Source: Bacillus sp. SORGH_AS_0510
GTDB lineage: Bacteria > Bacillota > Bacilli > Bacillales > Cytobacillaceae
Assembly (NCBI RefSeq): GCF_030818775.1
Contig: NZ_JAUTAU010000001.1
Coordinates: forward strand, 1,492,001 to 1,556,000
DNA: 64,000 nt
Direction: 5' to 3'
The notes beneath the pieces are model-generated. The model did not search any database and had not been told where the DNA came from. It saw only the letters and a program-made list of their open reading frames with translations. This document shows, piece by piece, positions 57,023 to 64,000 of this stretch. Position 1 is the first letter of the stretch. Each line of letters starts with the position of its first letter. The translations under genes and the position numbers were made by a program.

Positions 57023-57769
57023 TTATTCATCTAACAAATGATGCATCATGCGATTTTTATCATCAAAGAACTGCTTCATAATCCGATAATGGTTGGTTTC
57101 TTCTAACTTACTTTCCTTTATGCCCTCATCCGTAAATTCAAAGATTTTTGCATGTGGATAGGCCATGATGATCGGTGAATGGGTCGCGATGATAAACTGT
57201 GAATGTTCATTGACTAAGTCATGAATCCTCGTGAGCATCGACATCTGCCGTAAAGGGGAGAGGGCAGCTTCAGGTTCATCCAAAATATAAATGCCATTTC
57301 CCCAAAAACGATGAAGAAACGTTGCAAAGAAGGCCTCACCATGGGATTGCTCATGAAGGGAAACACCGCCGAAAGAATCAATCACCTTACGACCACCATC
57401 ACCCTGATCCAGCTCTTCAATGTTTGAAGCTACATTATAAAAACTTTCCGCTCTTAGGAAAAAACCATCTTGAGGTTTTTCTACACCTTTAATTACCTTC
57501 AAATAGTCTGCAAGCGAAGAATGAGAATCATATGTGGAGAAATTGAAATTGAAAGACCCACCTTCAGGATTAAAGCCTAATGCAACCGCAATGGCCTCTA
57601 ACAGTGTAGATTTTCCCATGCCATTTTCTCCTATAAGAAAAGTGACATTAGGATGGAAAACGAGTTCATCGAGTTTCTCTATTGCTGGCAGATTAAAAGG
57701 ATATTTGTTGAAGGCGGGAATTTCCTCTCTTTTCAAATGGACTCTTCTTACGTATTGAGTATTTATCAT
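57023..57769 (-). CDS. stand-alone ABC/SMC-type AAA ATPase
   Basis: 248 residues. Walker A LIGENGMGKSTLLEAIAVALG, signature-like LHEQSHGEAFFATF, Walker B IYILDEPEAALSP and H-loop IIATHSPIIMAY. Short RecF/SMC-like head without coiled coil or a fused nuclease; no TOPRIM, HNH or helicase partner is adjacent, so a defence role is not supported. Monocistronic; function unknown. Confidence 0.82.
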   Translation of the reverse strand: MINTQYVRRVHLKREEIPAFNKYPFNLPAIEKLDELVFHPNVTFLIGENGMGKSTLLEAIAVALGFNPEGGSFNFNFSTYDSHSSLADYLKVIKGVEKPQDGFFLRAESFYNVASNIEELDQGDGGRKVIDSFGGVSLHEQSHGEAFFATFLHRFWGNGIYILDEPEAALSPLRQMSMLTRIHDLVNEHSQFIIATHSPIIMAYPHAKIFEFTDEGIKESKLEETNHYRIMKQFFDDKNRMMHHLLDE

Positions 57770-57901
57770 CGTACTACCTCTAAATACTTTTTTAAGAATA
57801 TTTTATCATTCATTTGATTTATAACATAGGCAGTAAAACCTTTAGCATATTTTAACAGCTTATCCCATACATTGAAGTGAATTAAGTATGGGGGGATGTT
57901 T

Positions 57902-58327
57902 ATGCAATTTTATTATGGGCAGCAAATGCCTTTAAGGATCTTGGATGAAGCAGAATTTTGGAAGCATCAGGAAGAAGAGCATACGGTTGTTATTCGAGAA
58001 CTAGTCTCTGGACTGGAACATGAATTCGTGGATGCATTAAAAAAATGGGAAGCAGCACTGGGAGAAACCCACCAGATAGTAGTTCGTTACATTGAATCCG
58101 TTATTCGTTCGGGCTATCAGATTTCAGACCAATTGTACCAACATGTTCTCCAACTGGTAGCTTATTGTCTAGACCAAAGTTTATCGTTTATTAAACTTTG
58201 CGAGCAAATTAAAACACAAAGTGCCGCAGTTAGTAGCAATCCAACAGCTAAGGTAGTATTAAACCATATTATTCGGGAATCCGAATATTTTGTCGGAATT
58301 GCACAGGCACTCCTATATAATCAATAA
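57902..58327 (+). CDS. DUF2935-like helical protein
   Basis: 141 residues from ATG 57902 (GGGGGG six to seven bases upstream; the ATG at 57896 is too close). ILDEAEFWKHQEEEHTVVIRELV is the recognisable family element, with conserved Trp and His/Glu residues in a four-helix arrangement that could bind metal. Role unknown; some members are spore-associated. Confidence 0.65.
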   Translation: MQFYYGQQMPLRILDEAEFWKHQEEEHTVVIRELVSGLEHEFVDALKKWEAALGETHQIVVRYIESVIRSGYQISDQLYQHVLQLVAYCLDQSLSFIKLCEQIKTQSAAVSSNPTAKVVLNHIIRESEYFVGIAQALLYNQ

Positions 58328-58386
58328 CCATATGCTTTGGTGACTTTACAAATTGAGTAGAGCCACCATTTTTTATTTTGTTGGAC

Positions 58387-58440
58387 TTGACGTGCAACCA
58401 AAAGGTGTTATATTATTCAATTATGAAACCAAATGGTTTC
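58387..58440 (+). promoter_or_regulatory. promoter with two ArsR-type operator motifs
   Basis: TTGACG (58387-58392), 18-bp spacer, TATTAT (58411-58416). AACCAAAAGGT (58396-58406) lies between the hexamers and GAAACCAAATGGTTTC (58425-58440; 7-bp perfect arms) lies just past the start point. Centres are ~31 bp apart, three helical turns, suggesting cooperative repression by the ArsR protein encoded downstream. Confidence 0.65.
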
Positions 58441-58501
58441 GTATTAAAAACAAGTAATACATGAAATAGTAAACATAGATCAATTCTTAGGAGGAAATCA
58501 A

Positions 58502-58927
58502 ATGACAAATGAAGCACAACCAAAATTAGAAGATATCAAATACACGGAAATTTACAATGCTCCAATTGATAAAGTGTGGAATGCAGTAGCAACTGCAGAA
58601 GGGCTCTCTGCATGGTTTATGCCTAATGATCTTAAGGCAGAGGAAGGTCACGAATTTCACATTAATGCAGGTCAATTTGGTATGTCACCATGTAAGGTGA
58701 CACATGTCGATCCGCCAAACCGACTTTCATTTAATTGGGGGAAAGACTGGACCTTAACATTTGAATTAAAGGCCTTAGAAAATAAAACAGAGTTAACACT
58801 TATTCATGGCGGTTGGGATGCAAATAAAGTTACGGAATTTGGCGTTCCACATACACCGATTAGAACCAACATGAATCAAGGCTGGGCAGGGCTCGTTAAA
58901 AAATTACAAGCATATGTTGAGGCGTAA
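58502..58927 (+). CDS. SRPBCC (AHSA1-type) domain protein
   Basis: 141 residues with the START-like fold: IYNAPIDKVWNAVATAEGLSAWFMP and a C-terminal helix GWAGLVKKLQAYVEA. Binds small hydrophobic ligands in other families; ligand here unknown. AGGAGG ribosome site. Immediately followed by an ArsR regulator, a common pairing. Confidence 0.88.
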   Translation: MTNEAQPKLEDIKYTEIYNAPIDKVWNAVATAEGLSAWFMPNDLKAEEGHEFHINAGQFGMSPCKVTHVDPPNRLSFNWGKDWTLTFELKALENKTELTLIHGGWDANKVTEFGVPHTPIRTNMNQGWAGLVKKLQAYVEA

Positions 58928-59257
58928 ATGGCTGCTTCTTCTGCAAAGCATGATGTTTTCCAAGCAATTGCTGACCCAACCCGCCGGAGTTTATTAAAGC
59001 TCTTAAGCACCCAAGAGATGCCTGTAACTGCTATTAGTGATCAATTTCCGATTAGCCGTACGGCTGTCTCTAAGCATTTACGAGTATTGGCAGACGCCGG
59101 GCTGGTAAAAGAACGGAAAGTAGGCAGAGAAACCAGGTACAAGCTAGCGCCGGAACCCTTAATGCAATTAAAGGATTGGCTTCAGTATTTTGAATTATTC
59201 TGGGAAAATAAGCTGACCGCTCTTAGACTATTTGTAGAGTCAGATGAAACAAAATAA
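58928..59257 (+). CDS. ArsR-family transcriptional repressor
   Basis: 109 residues, winged HTH: AIADPTRRSLLKLLS, recognition helix FPISRTAVSKHLRVLADAGLV, wing KERKVGRETRYKL. No metal-binding Cys (ELCVCD) is present, so it likely senses something other than a metal ion. Start abuts the SRPBCC stop. Presumed to repress its own operon through the AACC-N-GGTT motifs upstream. Confidence 0.9.
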   Translation: MAASSAKHDVFQAIADPTRRSLLKLLSTQEMPVTAISDQFPISRTAVSKHLRVLADAGLVKERKVGRETRYKLAPEPLMQLKDWLQYFELFWENKLTALRLFVESDETK

Positions 59258-59266
59258 ATCTGTAAT

Positions 59267-59307
59267 ACAAAAATGTGATACCCAAATTTAGGGTATCACA
59301 TTTTTGT
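59267..59307. terminator. bidirectional terminator, arsR / permease
   Basis: 17-bp stem ACAAAAATGTGATACCC / GGGTATCACATTTTTGT; overlaps the permease stop. Confidence 0.9.
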
Positions 59308-60651
59308 AATATTTTGATCCATGTTACCAATCAGTAAGGAAAGTACTACTAATACACCAACTGTTGCCAGTGCTACAGATGAACCGATTAGGTTGCTTGG
59401 ACTAGTTAAGAAACCAATAAAAATAACACTTAAGCTAATGATGGCGAAAATCGTTGTATACGGAAACCCTTTTACCTGAAAATGTGGTTGCGCTTTATAC
59501 GTAGGACGTAACTTTAATTGGGCCGCACAAATACAAATCCAAATTAACATAATGGTAAAACCAGGGATTGTCATCAAGTAATTAATAATCTTACCTGGTG
59601 TGATATAAGCTAAATAAACACCAGCTAAAATACAAACAGTTGTAATCAAGATACCAATTAATGGAATCCCTTTTTTTGATGTCTTTGCCAAGCCTTTTGG
59701 GGCAACACCACTTTGAGCCATTGAGAATAATGTTCTTGATGTCGCGTAAATGCCTGAATTGGCTGCCGAAAGTACAGCGGTCATAAGCACGAAGTTCATG
59801 ATGTGTGCAGCCCCTGGTAATCCAGTCGTACTAAAGATTTGTACAAATGGACTATCCACGCTAGATACTTTATTCCAAGGCATAATTCCACAAATAATCA
59901 GGATAGGTAAAATGTAAAAAATGATAACCCGCCATACCGCCCCTTTAATAATTTTGGGCAAAACTTTGTCTGCATCTTTGGTCTCTGTAACAGCTACCCC
60001 TATTAATTCTGCTCCACCGTACGAAAACATGACAACTAAAAAGGCACTCATCATCCCACTGATTCCATGAGGAAAGAATCCTCCGTGTCCAATATAGTTT
60101 GAAATAGGGTTATCGACTTCACTTGGAATGAAACCGAGTAAAAGTAAGAATCCCAATACAATAAAGGCTACTAATGCAAGAATCTTAATTCCAGCAAACC
60201 AGAATTCCATTTCTCCATAATATTTTACCTGAAATAAATTAATCCCGATAATGACTGATGCACAGATTAAACTTAGTAGCCATAAAGGGGTATCCGGTAG
60301 CCAAAATTGAAGGAAACTGCCTGCAGCCAATAATTCAACTACTGTAACAAGGATCCAATTAATCCAATAGAGCCAGCCCACGATAAAGGACACCCGAAAC
60401 CCAAACGCTTTATTGACTAAATGTTGTACATTTAAATTAGGAAAAGCAAGTGCCATTTCCCCTAACGCTGCCATTACAATAAATAGTAGTAAGCCGCCTA
60501 CTAAATACGTAAACACAACACTAGGTCCAGCAATATTTAAGGTGTCAGAGCTGCCTTTAAAAATCCCTGTTCCTATCATCCCTGCCAATGCAATAAATTG
60601 AACATGCCTTGGCAAGAGGCCTTTTTTTAAGTTCTGCTGATTGTTCTCCAT
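59296..60651 (-). CDS. APC-family amino acid permease (YtnA-like)
   Basis: 451 residues, ~12 membrane helices. The N-terminal signature IALAGMIGTGIFKGSSDTL and FSYGGAELIGVAVTET (helix 6) are typical of the AAT amino-acid:cation group. B. subtilis ytnA, near asnB, is comparable. Substrate not determinable. Upstream 60689-60700 has the palindrome CGCTT-TT-AAGCG. Confidence 0.87.
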   Translation of the reverse strand: MENNQQNLKKGLLPRHVQFIALAGMIGTGIFKGSSDTLNIAGPSVVFTYLVGGLLLFIVMAALGEMALAFPNLNVQHLVNKAFGFRVSFIVGWLYWINWILVTVVELLAAGSFLQFWLPDTPLWLLSLICASVIIGINLFQVKYYGEMEFWFAGIKILALVAFIVLGFLLLLGFIPSEVDNPISNYIGHGGFFPHGISGMMSAFLVVMFSYGGAELIGVAVTETKDADKVLPKIIKGAVWRVIIFYILPILIICGIMPWNKVSSVDSPFVQIFSTTGLPGAAHIMNFVLMTAVLSAANSGIYATSRTLFSMAQSGVAPKGLAKTSKKGIPLIGILITTVCILAGVYLAYITPGKIINYLMTIPGFTIMLIWICICAAQLKLRPTYKAQPHFQVKGFPYTTIFAIISLSVIFIGFLTSPSNLIGSSVALATVGVLVVLSLLIGNMDQNITKM

Positions 60652-60777
60652 GATGAACCTACCAATCTTCTTTTTTGCATAAACGCTTTTAAGCGCTAAA
60701 GAATTTTATACTAATATATCATATTTATTAAAACTGTCAATTATATCTAGAGAAAAATTGTATTCTAAACAAATAGT

Positions 60778-60957
60778 TTTGTTAAACTGGTCTGTTGATT
60801 TGCGCTCCAGACACGAGCGGTTCGTGGGTGTTTCGGAAAGCCTCCTCGGAGAAACGCGCCTGCGGGGTCTCCCCTGAACCATACTCCCACAGGAGTCTTC
60901 GTGTCTTCCGCTCCAATCAACAGGGGATAACAATCAACAATGTTCTTTAACACAGCC
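60778..60957. repeat. dispersed palindromic repeat, inverted copy
   Basis: ~180 bp. Its reverse complement matches the copy at 15485 (GGCTGTGTTAAA end, CCTGTTGATTGGAGCGGA, GACTCCTGTGGGAGTATGG, GAGACCCCGCAGGCGC, CTCCGAGGAGGCT, ATCAACAGACCAGTTTAAC) but without the 59-bp insertion. Lies between the permease promoter region and the ytzE terminator. Confidence 0.88.
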
Positions 60958-60958
60958 C

Positions 60959-60992
60959 AAAAATAAAAGCACACGATGATCTCGTGTGCTTT
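60959..60992 (-). terminator. ytzE terminator
   Basis: Stem AAAGCACACGA / TCGTGTGCTTT, 5-nt loop, T-run on the minus strand. Confidence 0.88.
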
Positions 60993-61022
60993 CTAGATTC
61001 ATTTTCTACGGTTCACTTTACA

Positions 61023-61244
61023 TTAAGATGACATCTTCACTTTCTTCTCTGTTGTTGTCCATTTTCCGCGGCTTGGGCTAATTACCAAGTCATTATAGGC
61101 TAAGACATTTAAATCTCGTTGAATGGTGCGAGGAGTGATACCAAATTCCTCTACAAGTTCCTGTGTTGAAACAGTTCCTTTATTGCGAATAAACATGTAG
61201 ATACATTTGATGCGGTTTAACATCCGGTTAGTTGAAGGTTTCAA
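61023..61244 (-). CDS. ytzE: DeoR-type HTH protein YtzE
   Basis: 73 residues, only the DNA-binding part of a DeoR regulator: IYMFIRNKGTVSTQELVEEFGITPRTIQRDLNVLAYNDLV. Nearly identical in layout to B. subtilis YtzE; no sensor domain. Divergent from pepV. Target unknown, but a palindrome lies in the shared upstream region. Confidence 0.9.
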   Translation of the reverse strand: MKPSTNRMLNRIKCIYMFIRNKGTVSTQELVEEFGITPRTIQRDLNVLAYNDLVISPSRGKWTTTEKKVKMSS

Positions 61245-61379
61245 AGAACCACTCCCTATCCTTTTTTCAAACCTTTGGCTTTAACCCTGCTACCGACAGC
61301 CTTTTTGAAGATTTGCTCTTCAATCATATGTAGTTTCTTTTCCGCGCAGACATCTCCTTTTTTAGATGTAGTAGTGAAA

Positions 61380-61400
61380 CTTAGATGTCATACATCTAAG
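61380..61400. promoter_or_regulatory. palindrome in ytzE-pepV intergenic region
   Basis: Perfect 8-bp arms CTTAGATG and CATCTAAG separated by 5 nt, with an extra half copy TTAGATGTA at 61362-61370. Could be an operator (for example for YtzE) or an RNA hairpin; no T-run. The rest of the 432-bp region 61245-61676 shows no gene. Confidence 0.45.
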
Positions 61401-61676
61401 GTTATTGTACCCATAATTTCTGAAAATTTCTACCACTATAGTAAAGTTTACAAAATTATCTTCAAAAATTTACAAATATCGTCTTTTTTTCTACCTCCTC
61501 ATTCATTTTTATATTCTAAGGTATGGTGAATATAGCTGGGTTTATGCTAAATTTTTTGAATTTTTAGTAAAAATATATATAAATTTATTCTTGGATAACA
61601 CGTTTGACGTCAAAATTGCTAAGATATTTGCAAAAATGATATTGTAAGAGAAGTAATAAAGAGGGGGGAACCATCA

Positions 61677-63098
61677 GTGACACAGATTAATTGGATGCAT
61701 GAAGTAGAAAAAAGAAAAGAGGATCTCATTAAAGATACACAGGGATTATTACATATTAAAAGCCTCTTGGATGAAGAAAATCCTTCACCTGAAGCACCAC
61801 TTGGAAAAGGCGTTAAGGAAGCATTAGATTATATGCTTAACCTTGGCGAAAAGGATGGCTTCACACCAAAAAATGTCGGTAATCTAGCCGGCCATCTTGA
61901 GTTTGGCGCAGGTGAAGAGCTGTTAGGTATTCTTTGCCATGTTGACGTTGTCCCTGAAGGGGATGGGTGGACAAGTGATCCATTTGGAGCGGAAATTAGA
62001 GAAGGTAAAATTTTTGCCCGTGGTGCATTAGATGATAAAGGACCAACAATGGCAGCTTATTATGCGATGAAAATTGTGAAAGAGTTGGGTCTGCCATTGA
62101 ACAAACGTGTTCGTATGATTATTGGAACAGATGAAGAAAGTAATTGGCGCTGTGTGGATCATTATTTTAAACATGAAGAAATGCCGACACTTGGATTTGC
62201 TCCGGATGCTGATTTTCCTATTATCAATGCGGAGAAGGGCATAGCGGATTTCGATATGGTTCAACAACAACAATCAGAAGATACAAAGGAAGCCATGATA
62301 GAAGTGGAGAGTTTTGTTTCCGGAAAGAGATATAACATGGTTCCAGATTTAGCACAAGCGACCATCTTTGTTAATGAATATGAAGAAGAAACTGTCCGCC
62401 AATTTACTGAGTTCATGACAAAGTATGAATTGGAACACCGTTATCAACTGGAGAATGGAAAGCTCCTCTTGGAGGTAAAAGGTATTTCAGCCCATGGAAT
62501 GGAGCCAAGAAATGGGAAAAATGCCGGTTTGTTTTTAGTAGAGTTTCTGTCTAAATTAAATGTAGATGCAAGGACTTCTCATTATTTCAAATTTGTATCT
62601 CGCTATTTCTTTGAAGATTCACGAGGAGTAAACCTGGGAGTGGCTTATTCAGATGACGTTTCTGGAGAATTAACGATCAATCCTGGTAAGCTTTCTTATT
62701 CTAAAGATACAAATGGTAGAATTGGAATGACATGCAGATATCCTGTTACAAATAAAATGGGAGAAACCAAAGCGAGGTTAGAAGAGCTTTTACAAAAAGA
62801 AGGTTTCGTACTAGATAATTTCTCAGACTCCAAACCACATTTTGTAGATGAAAAGGAATTCTTAATTCAAACCTTAAAGAAGGTCTATGAAGAACAAACG
62901 GGTGAGAACGCGGAATTAATTGCTATTGGTGGAGGTACCTATGCCCGTTCATTAAAGGCCGGGGTTGCCTTTGGTCCTTTATTTCCAGGACGTCCTGATA
63001 TTGCTCACCAAAAGGATGAATATATGTATATTGAAGATTTATTAAAGGCTACAGCCATTTATGCACAAGCCATTTATGAGTTGGCAAAAGGCGAATAG
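61677..63098 (+). CDS. pepV: M20-family dipeptidase PepV
   Basis: 473 residues. Zinc-site segments LGILCHVDVVPEGDGW, ARGALDDKGPTMAAYYAMK, GTDEESNWRC and GFAPDADFPIINAEKG. Cleaves dipeptides with broad specificity in the cytoplasm. GTG start at 61677 with GAGGGGGG 8 nt upstream. Followed 23 bp later by dat; the B. subtilis homologue is ytjP. Confidence 0.93.
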   Translation: MTQINWMHEVEKRKEDLIKDTQGLLHIKSLLDEENPSPEAPLGKGVKEALDYMLNLGEKDGFTPKNVGNLAGHLEFGAGEELLGILCHVDVVPEGDGWTSDPFGAEIREGKIFARGALDDKGPTMAAYYAMKIVKELGLPLNKRVRMIIGTDEESNWRCVDHYFKHEEMPTLGFAPDADFPIINAEKGIADFDMVQQQQSEDTKEAMIEVESFVSGKRYNMVPDLAQATIFVNEYEEETVRQFTEFMTKYELEHRYQLENGKLLLEVKGISAHGMEPRNGKNAGLFLVEFLSKLNVDARTSHYFKFVSRYFFEDSRGVNLGVAYSDDVSGELTINPGKLSYSKDTNGRIGMTCRYPVTNKMGETKARLEELLQKEGFVLDNFSDSKPHFVDEKEFLIQTLKKVYEEQTGENAELIAIGGGTYARSLKAGVAFGPLFPGRPDIAHQKDEYMYIEDLLKATAIYAQAIYELAKGE

Positions 63099-63121
63099 AT
63101 TAAGCAGAGGGGTTAAGGGGA

Positions 63122-63994
63122 ATGAACTTTGCAATTATGAATGGAAAATTGGTCAATCGTTCAGAAGCAAAAGTAGATATAGAAGATCGCGGCTATCAAT
63201 TTGGAGATGGAGTATACGAAGTAATCCGTGTCTATAATGGCAAAATGTTCACGCTTCAAGACCACTTGAATCGGTTTGTAAAGAGCGCTGACAGTATTGG
63301 AATTACATTGCCATATACGATTGACGAATGTTCGGCTATGTTAGTGGACCTAGTGACAAAGAATCATTTGGTTGAGGGAATCATCTATATGCAAATTACA
63401 AGAGGAACGGCTCCGCGGAATCATGTTTTTCCGGCAAAAGAAGTTGTTCCTACGCTGGTTGCCTACACGAAAGAAGTGGCTCGGCCAGTTGAAAGCTTAG
63501 CGAATGGTGTGAAAACTATTTGCATGGAAGATATTCGCTGGCTTCGTTGTGATATCAAGAGTTTAAATCTATTAGGCAATCTATTAGCCAAACAAAGGGC
63601 TGCGGAACAGGGATGTTTTGAAGCGATTCAACATCGTGGTGATCAAGTCACGGAAGGAAGCAGCTCCAATGTTTTCATAGTGAAAAATGGGACAGTCATT
63701 ACGCATGAATCGAATGAGCTTATTTTGAAGGGGATTACAAAAGATGTCATCTTACAAATATGCTCTCAAAATAACATTCCAGTGGAAGAACGGACTTTTA
63801 CGGTAGCTGAACTGGCTGCGGCTGATGAAGTGTTCTTATCTAGTACAACCTCAGAAGTTATGCCGATTATTGAATTAGAAGGTGTTAAGGTGAAGGATGG
63901 TATGCCAGGACCTATCACGAGAAAGCTGCAGAGCTTATTTACAGTAGAAATAGAGAAGCAATGTGGAAAATTAAAAGAAAAGATTTCATTCTAA
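63122..63994 (+). CDS. dat: D-alanine (D-amino acid) aminotransferase
   Basis: 290 residues, fold-type IV PLP enzyme. N-terminal DRGYQFGDGVYEVIRVYNG; catalytic Lys in DIKSLNLLGNLLAKQ; cofactor loops VTEGSSSNVFIV and LSSTTSEVMPI. Interconverts D-alanine and D-glutamate for peptidoglycan. AGGGG ribosome site. In operon with pepV; complete, stop six bases before the window end. Confidence 0.94.
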   Translation: MNFAIMNGKLVNRSEAKVDIEDRGYQFGDGVYEVIRVYNGKMFTLQDHLNRFVKSADSIGITLPYTIDECSAMLVDLVTKNHLVEGIIYMQITRGTAPRNHVFPAKEVVPTLVAYTKEVARPVESLANGVKTICMEDIRWLRCDIKSLNLLGNLLAKQRAAEQGCFEAIQHRGDQVTEGSSSNVFIVKNGTVITHESNELILKGITKDVILQICSQNNIPVEERTFTVAELAAADEVFLSSTTSEVMPIIELEGVKVKDGMPGPITRKLQSLFTVEIEKQCGKLKEKISF

Positions 63995-64000
63995 TCAAAG

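Noticed and set aside
57023..57769. Anti-phage ATPase (OLD/Septu-like)
   Set aside because: The ATPase is alone: no TOPRIM, HNH or other effector is fused or adjacent, and the surroundings are housekeeping genes.
60689..60700. CcpA cre site upstream of the amino acid permease
   Set aside because: CGCTTTTAAGCG is palindromic, but it lacks the flanking TG...CA of the cre consensus.
60706..60974. Minus-strand open frames of 69-75 codons
   Set aside because: They are translations of the dispersed palindromic repeat, the same frame type as at 15522.

Overview
The window reads as chromosomal backbone of a low-GC, endospore-forming Bacillaceae bacterium. Evidence: strong AAGGAGG ribosome sites with many TTG/GTG starts, an S-box and a Leu T-box, spore genes (cse60), and a gene order close to the Bacillus subtilis men / ytkD / pckA / metK / asnB / ytpAB / ytqAB / leuS / ytgP / ytzE / pepV region. 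The nrfHA ammonification genes and the dispersed palindromic repeats suggest a Neobacillus-like nitrate-ammonifying Bacillus, but that is inference.

Layout. 1-6.7 kb: glycogen operon glgB(partial)-C-D-A-P. 6.7-15.5 kb: menaquinone genes, menA opposed to menF-D-H-B-E-C. 15.5-21.7 kb: a dispersed repeat, a DUF1540 gene, cytochrome bd oxidase (cydAB), a Zur-box zinc lipoprotein facing a beta-carbonic anhydrase, yidD, luxS and small genes. 21.9-28.2 kb: ytkD, a NitT/TauT-type ABC importer, ytmA, ytmB, and an ECF sigma/anti-sigma pair. 28.2-33.8 kb: pckA with a CcpN-like box, S-box metK, asnB. 33.8-39.1 kb: a 52-bp hairpin array, ytoA, ytpA, ytpB, mnmM-mnmL, ytzC and a small spore-like protein. 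39.2-43 kb: nrfHA behind a perfect Fnr box, a 21-bp tandem repeat and an MFS transporter. 43-46.3 kb: T-box leuS and a rhodanese. 46.3-48.1 kb: a three-gene ApbE/heme membrane protein/flavinylation-tail cassette. 48.2-52.6 kb: cse60, ytfP, ytgP (MurJ-like), rsuA. 52.6-56 kb: an unusual two-gene unit whose first gene fuses an XRE-type HTH to the nucleotide-binding and C-terminal domains of an F1-ATPase beta subunit, plus a secreted TolB-like protein. 56-64 kb: E. coli-type speD, an AAA ATPase, DUF2935, an SRPBCC-ArsR pair with two operator motifs, an amino-acid permease, ytzE, pepV and dat.

How parts fit. Menaquinone feeds the bd oxidase and NrfH/NrfA, so respiratory functions for low-oxygen life are prominent. 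Zinc sensing appears at the lipoprotein/carbonic anhydrase intergenic region. The two strongest novelty candidates are the HTH-F1beta fusion (53449-54480), with a palindrome overlapping its own promoter, and the ApbE cassette (46307-48118), whose membrane-anchored low-complexity protein ends in a DTTTGGT motif resembling ApbE flavinylation sites. Several short genes were recovered by direct reading: DUF1540 at 15776, a YtzI-like protein at 21154 and a 59-residue protein at 38938.
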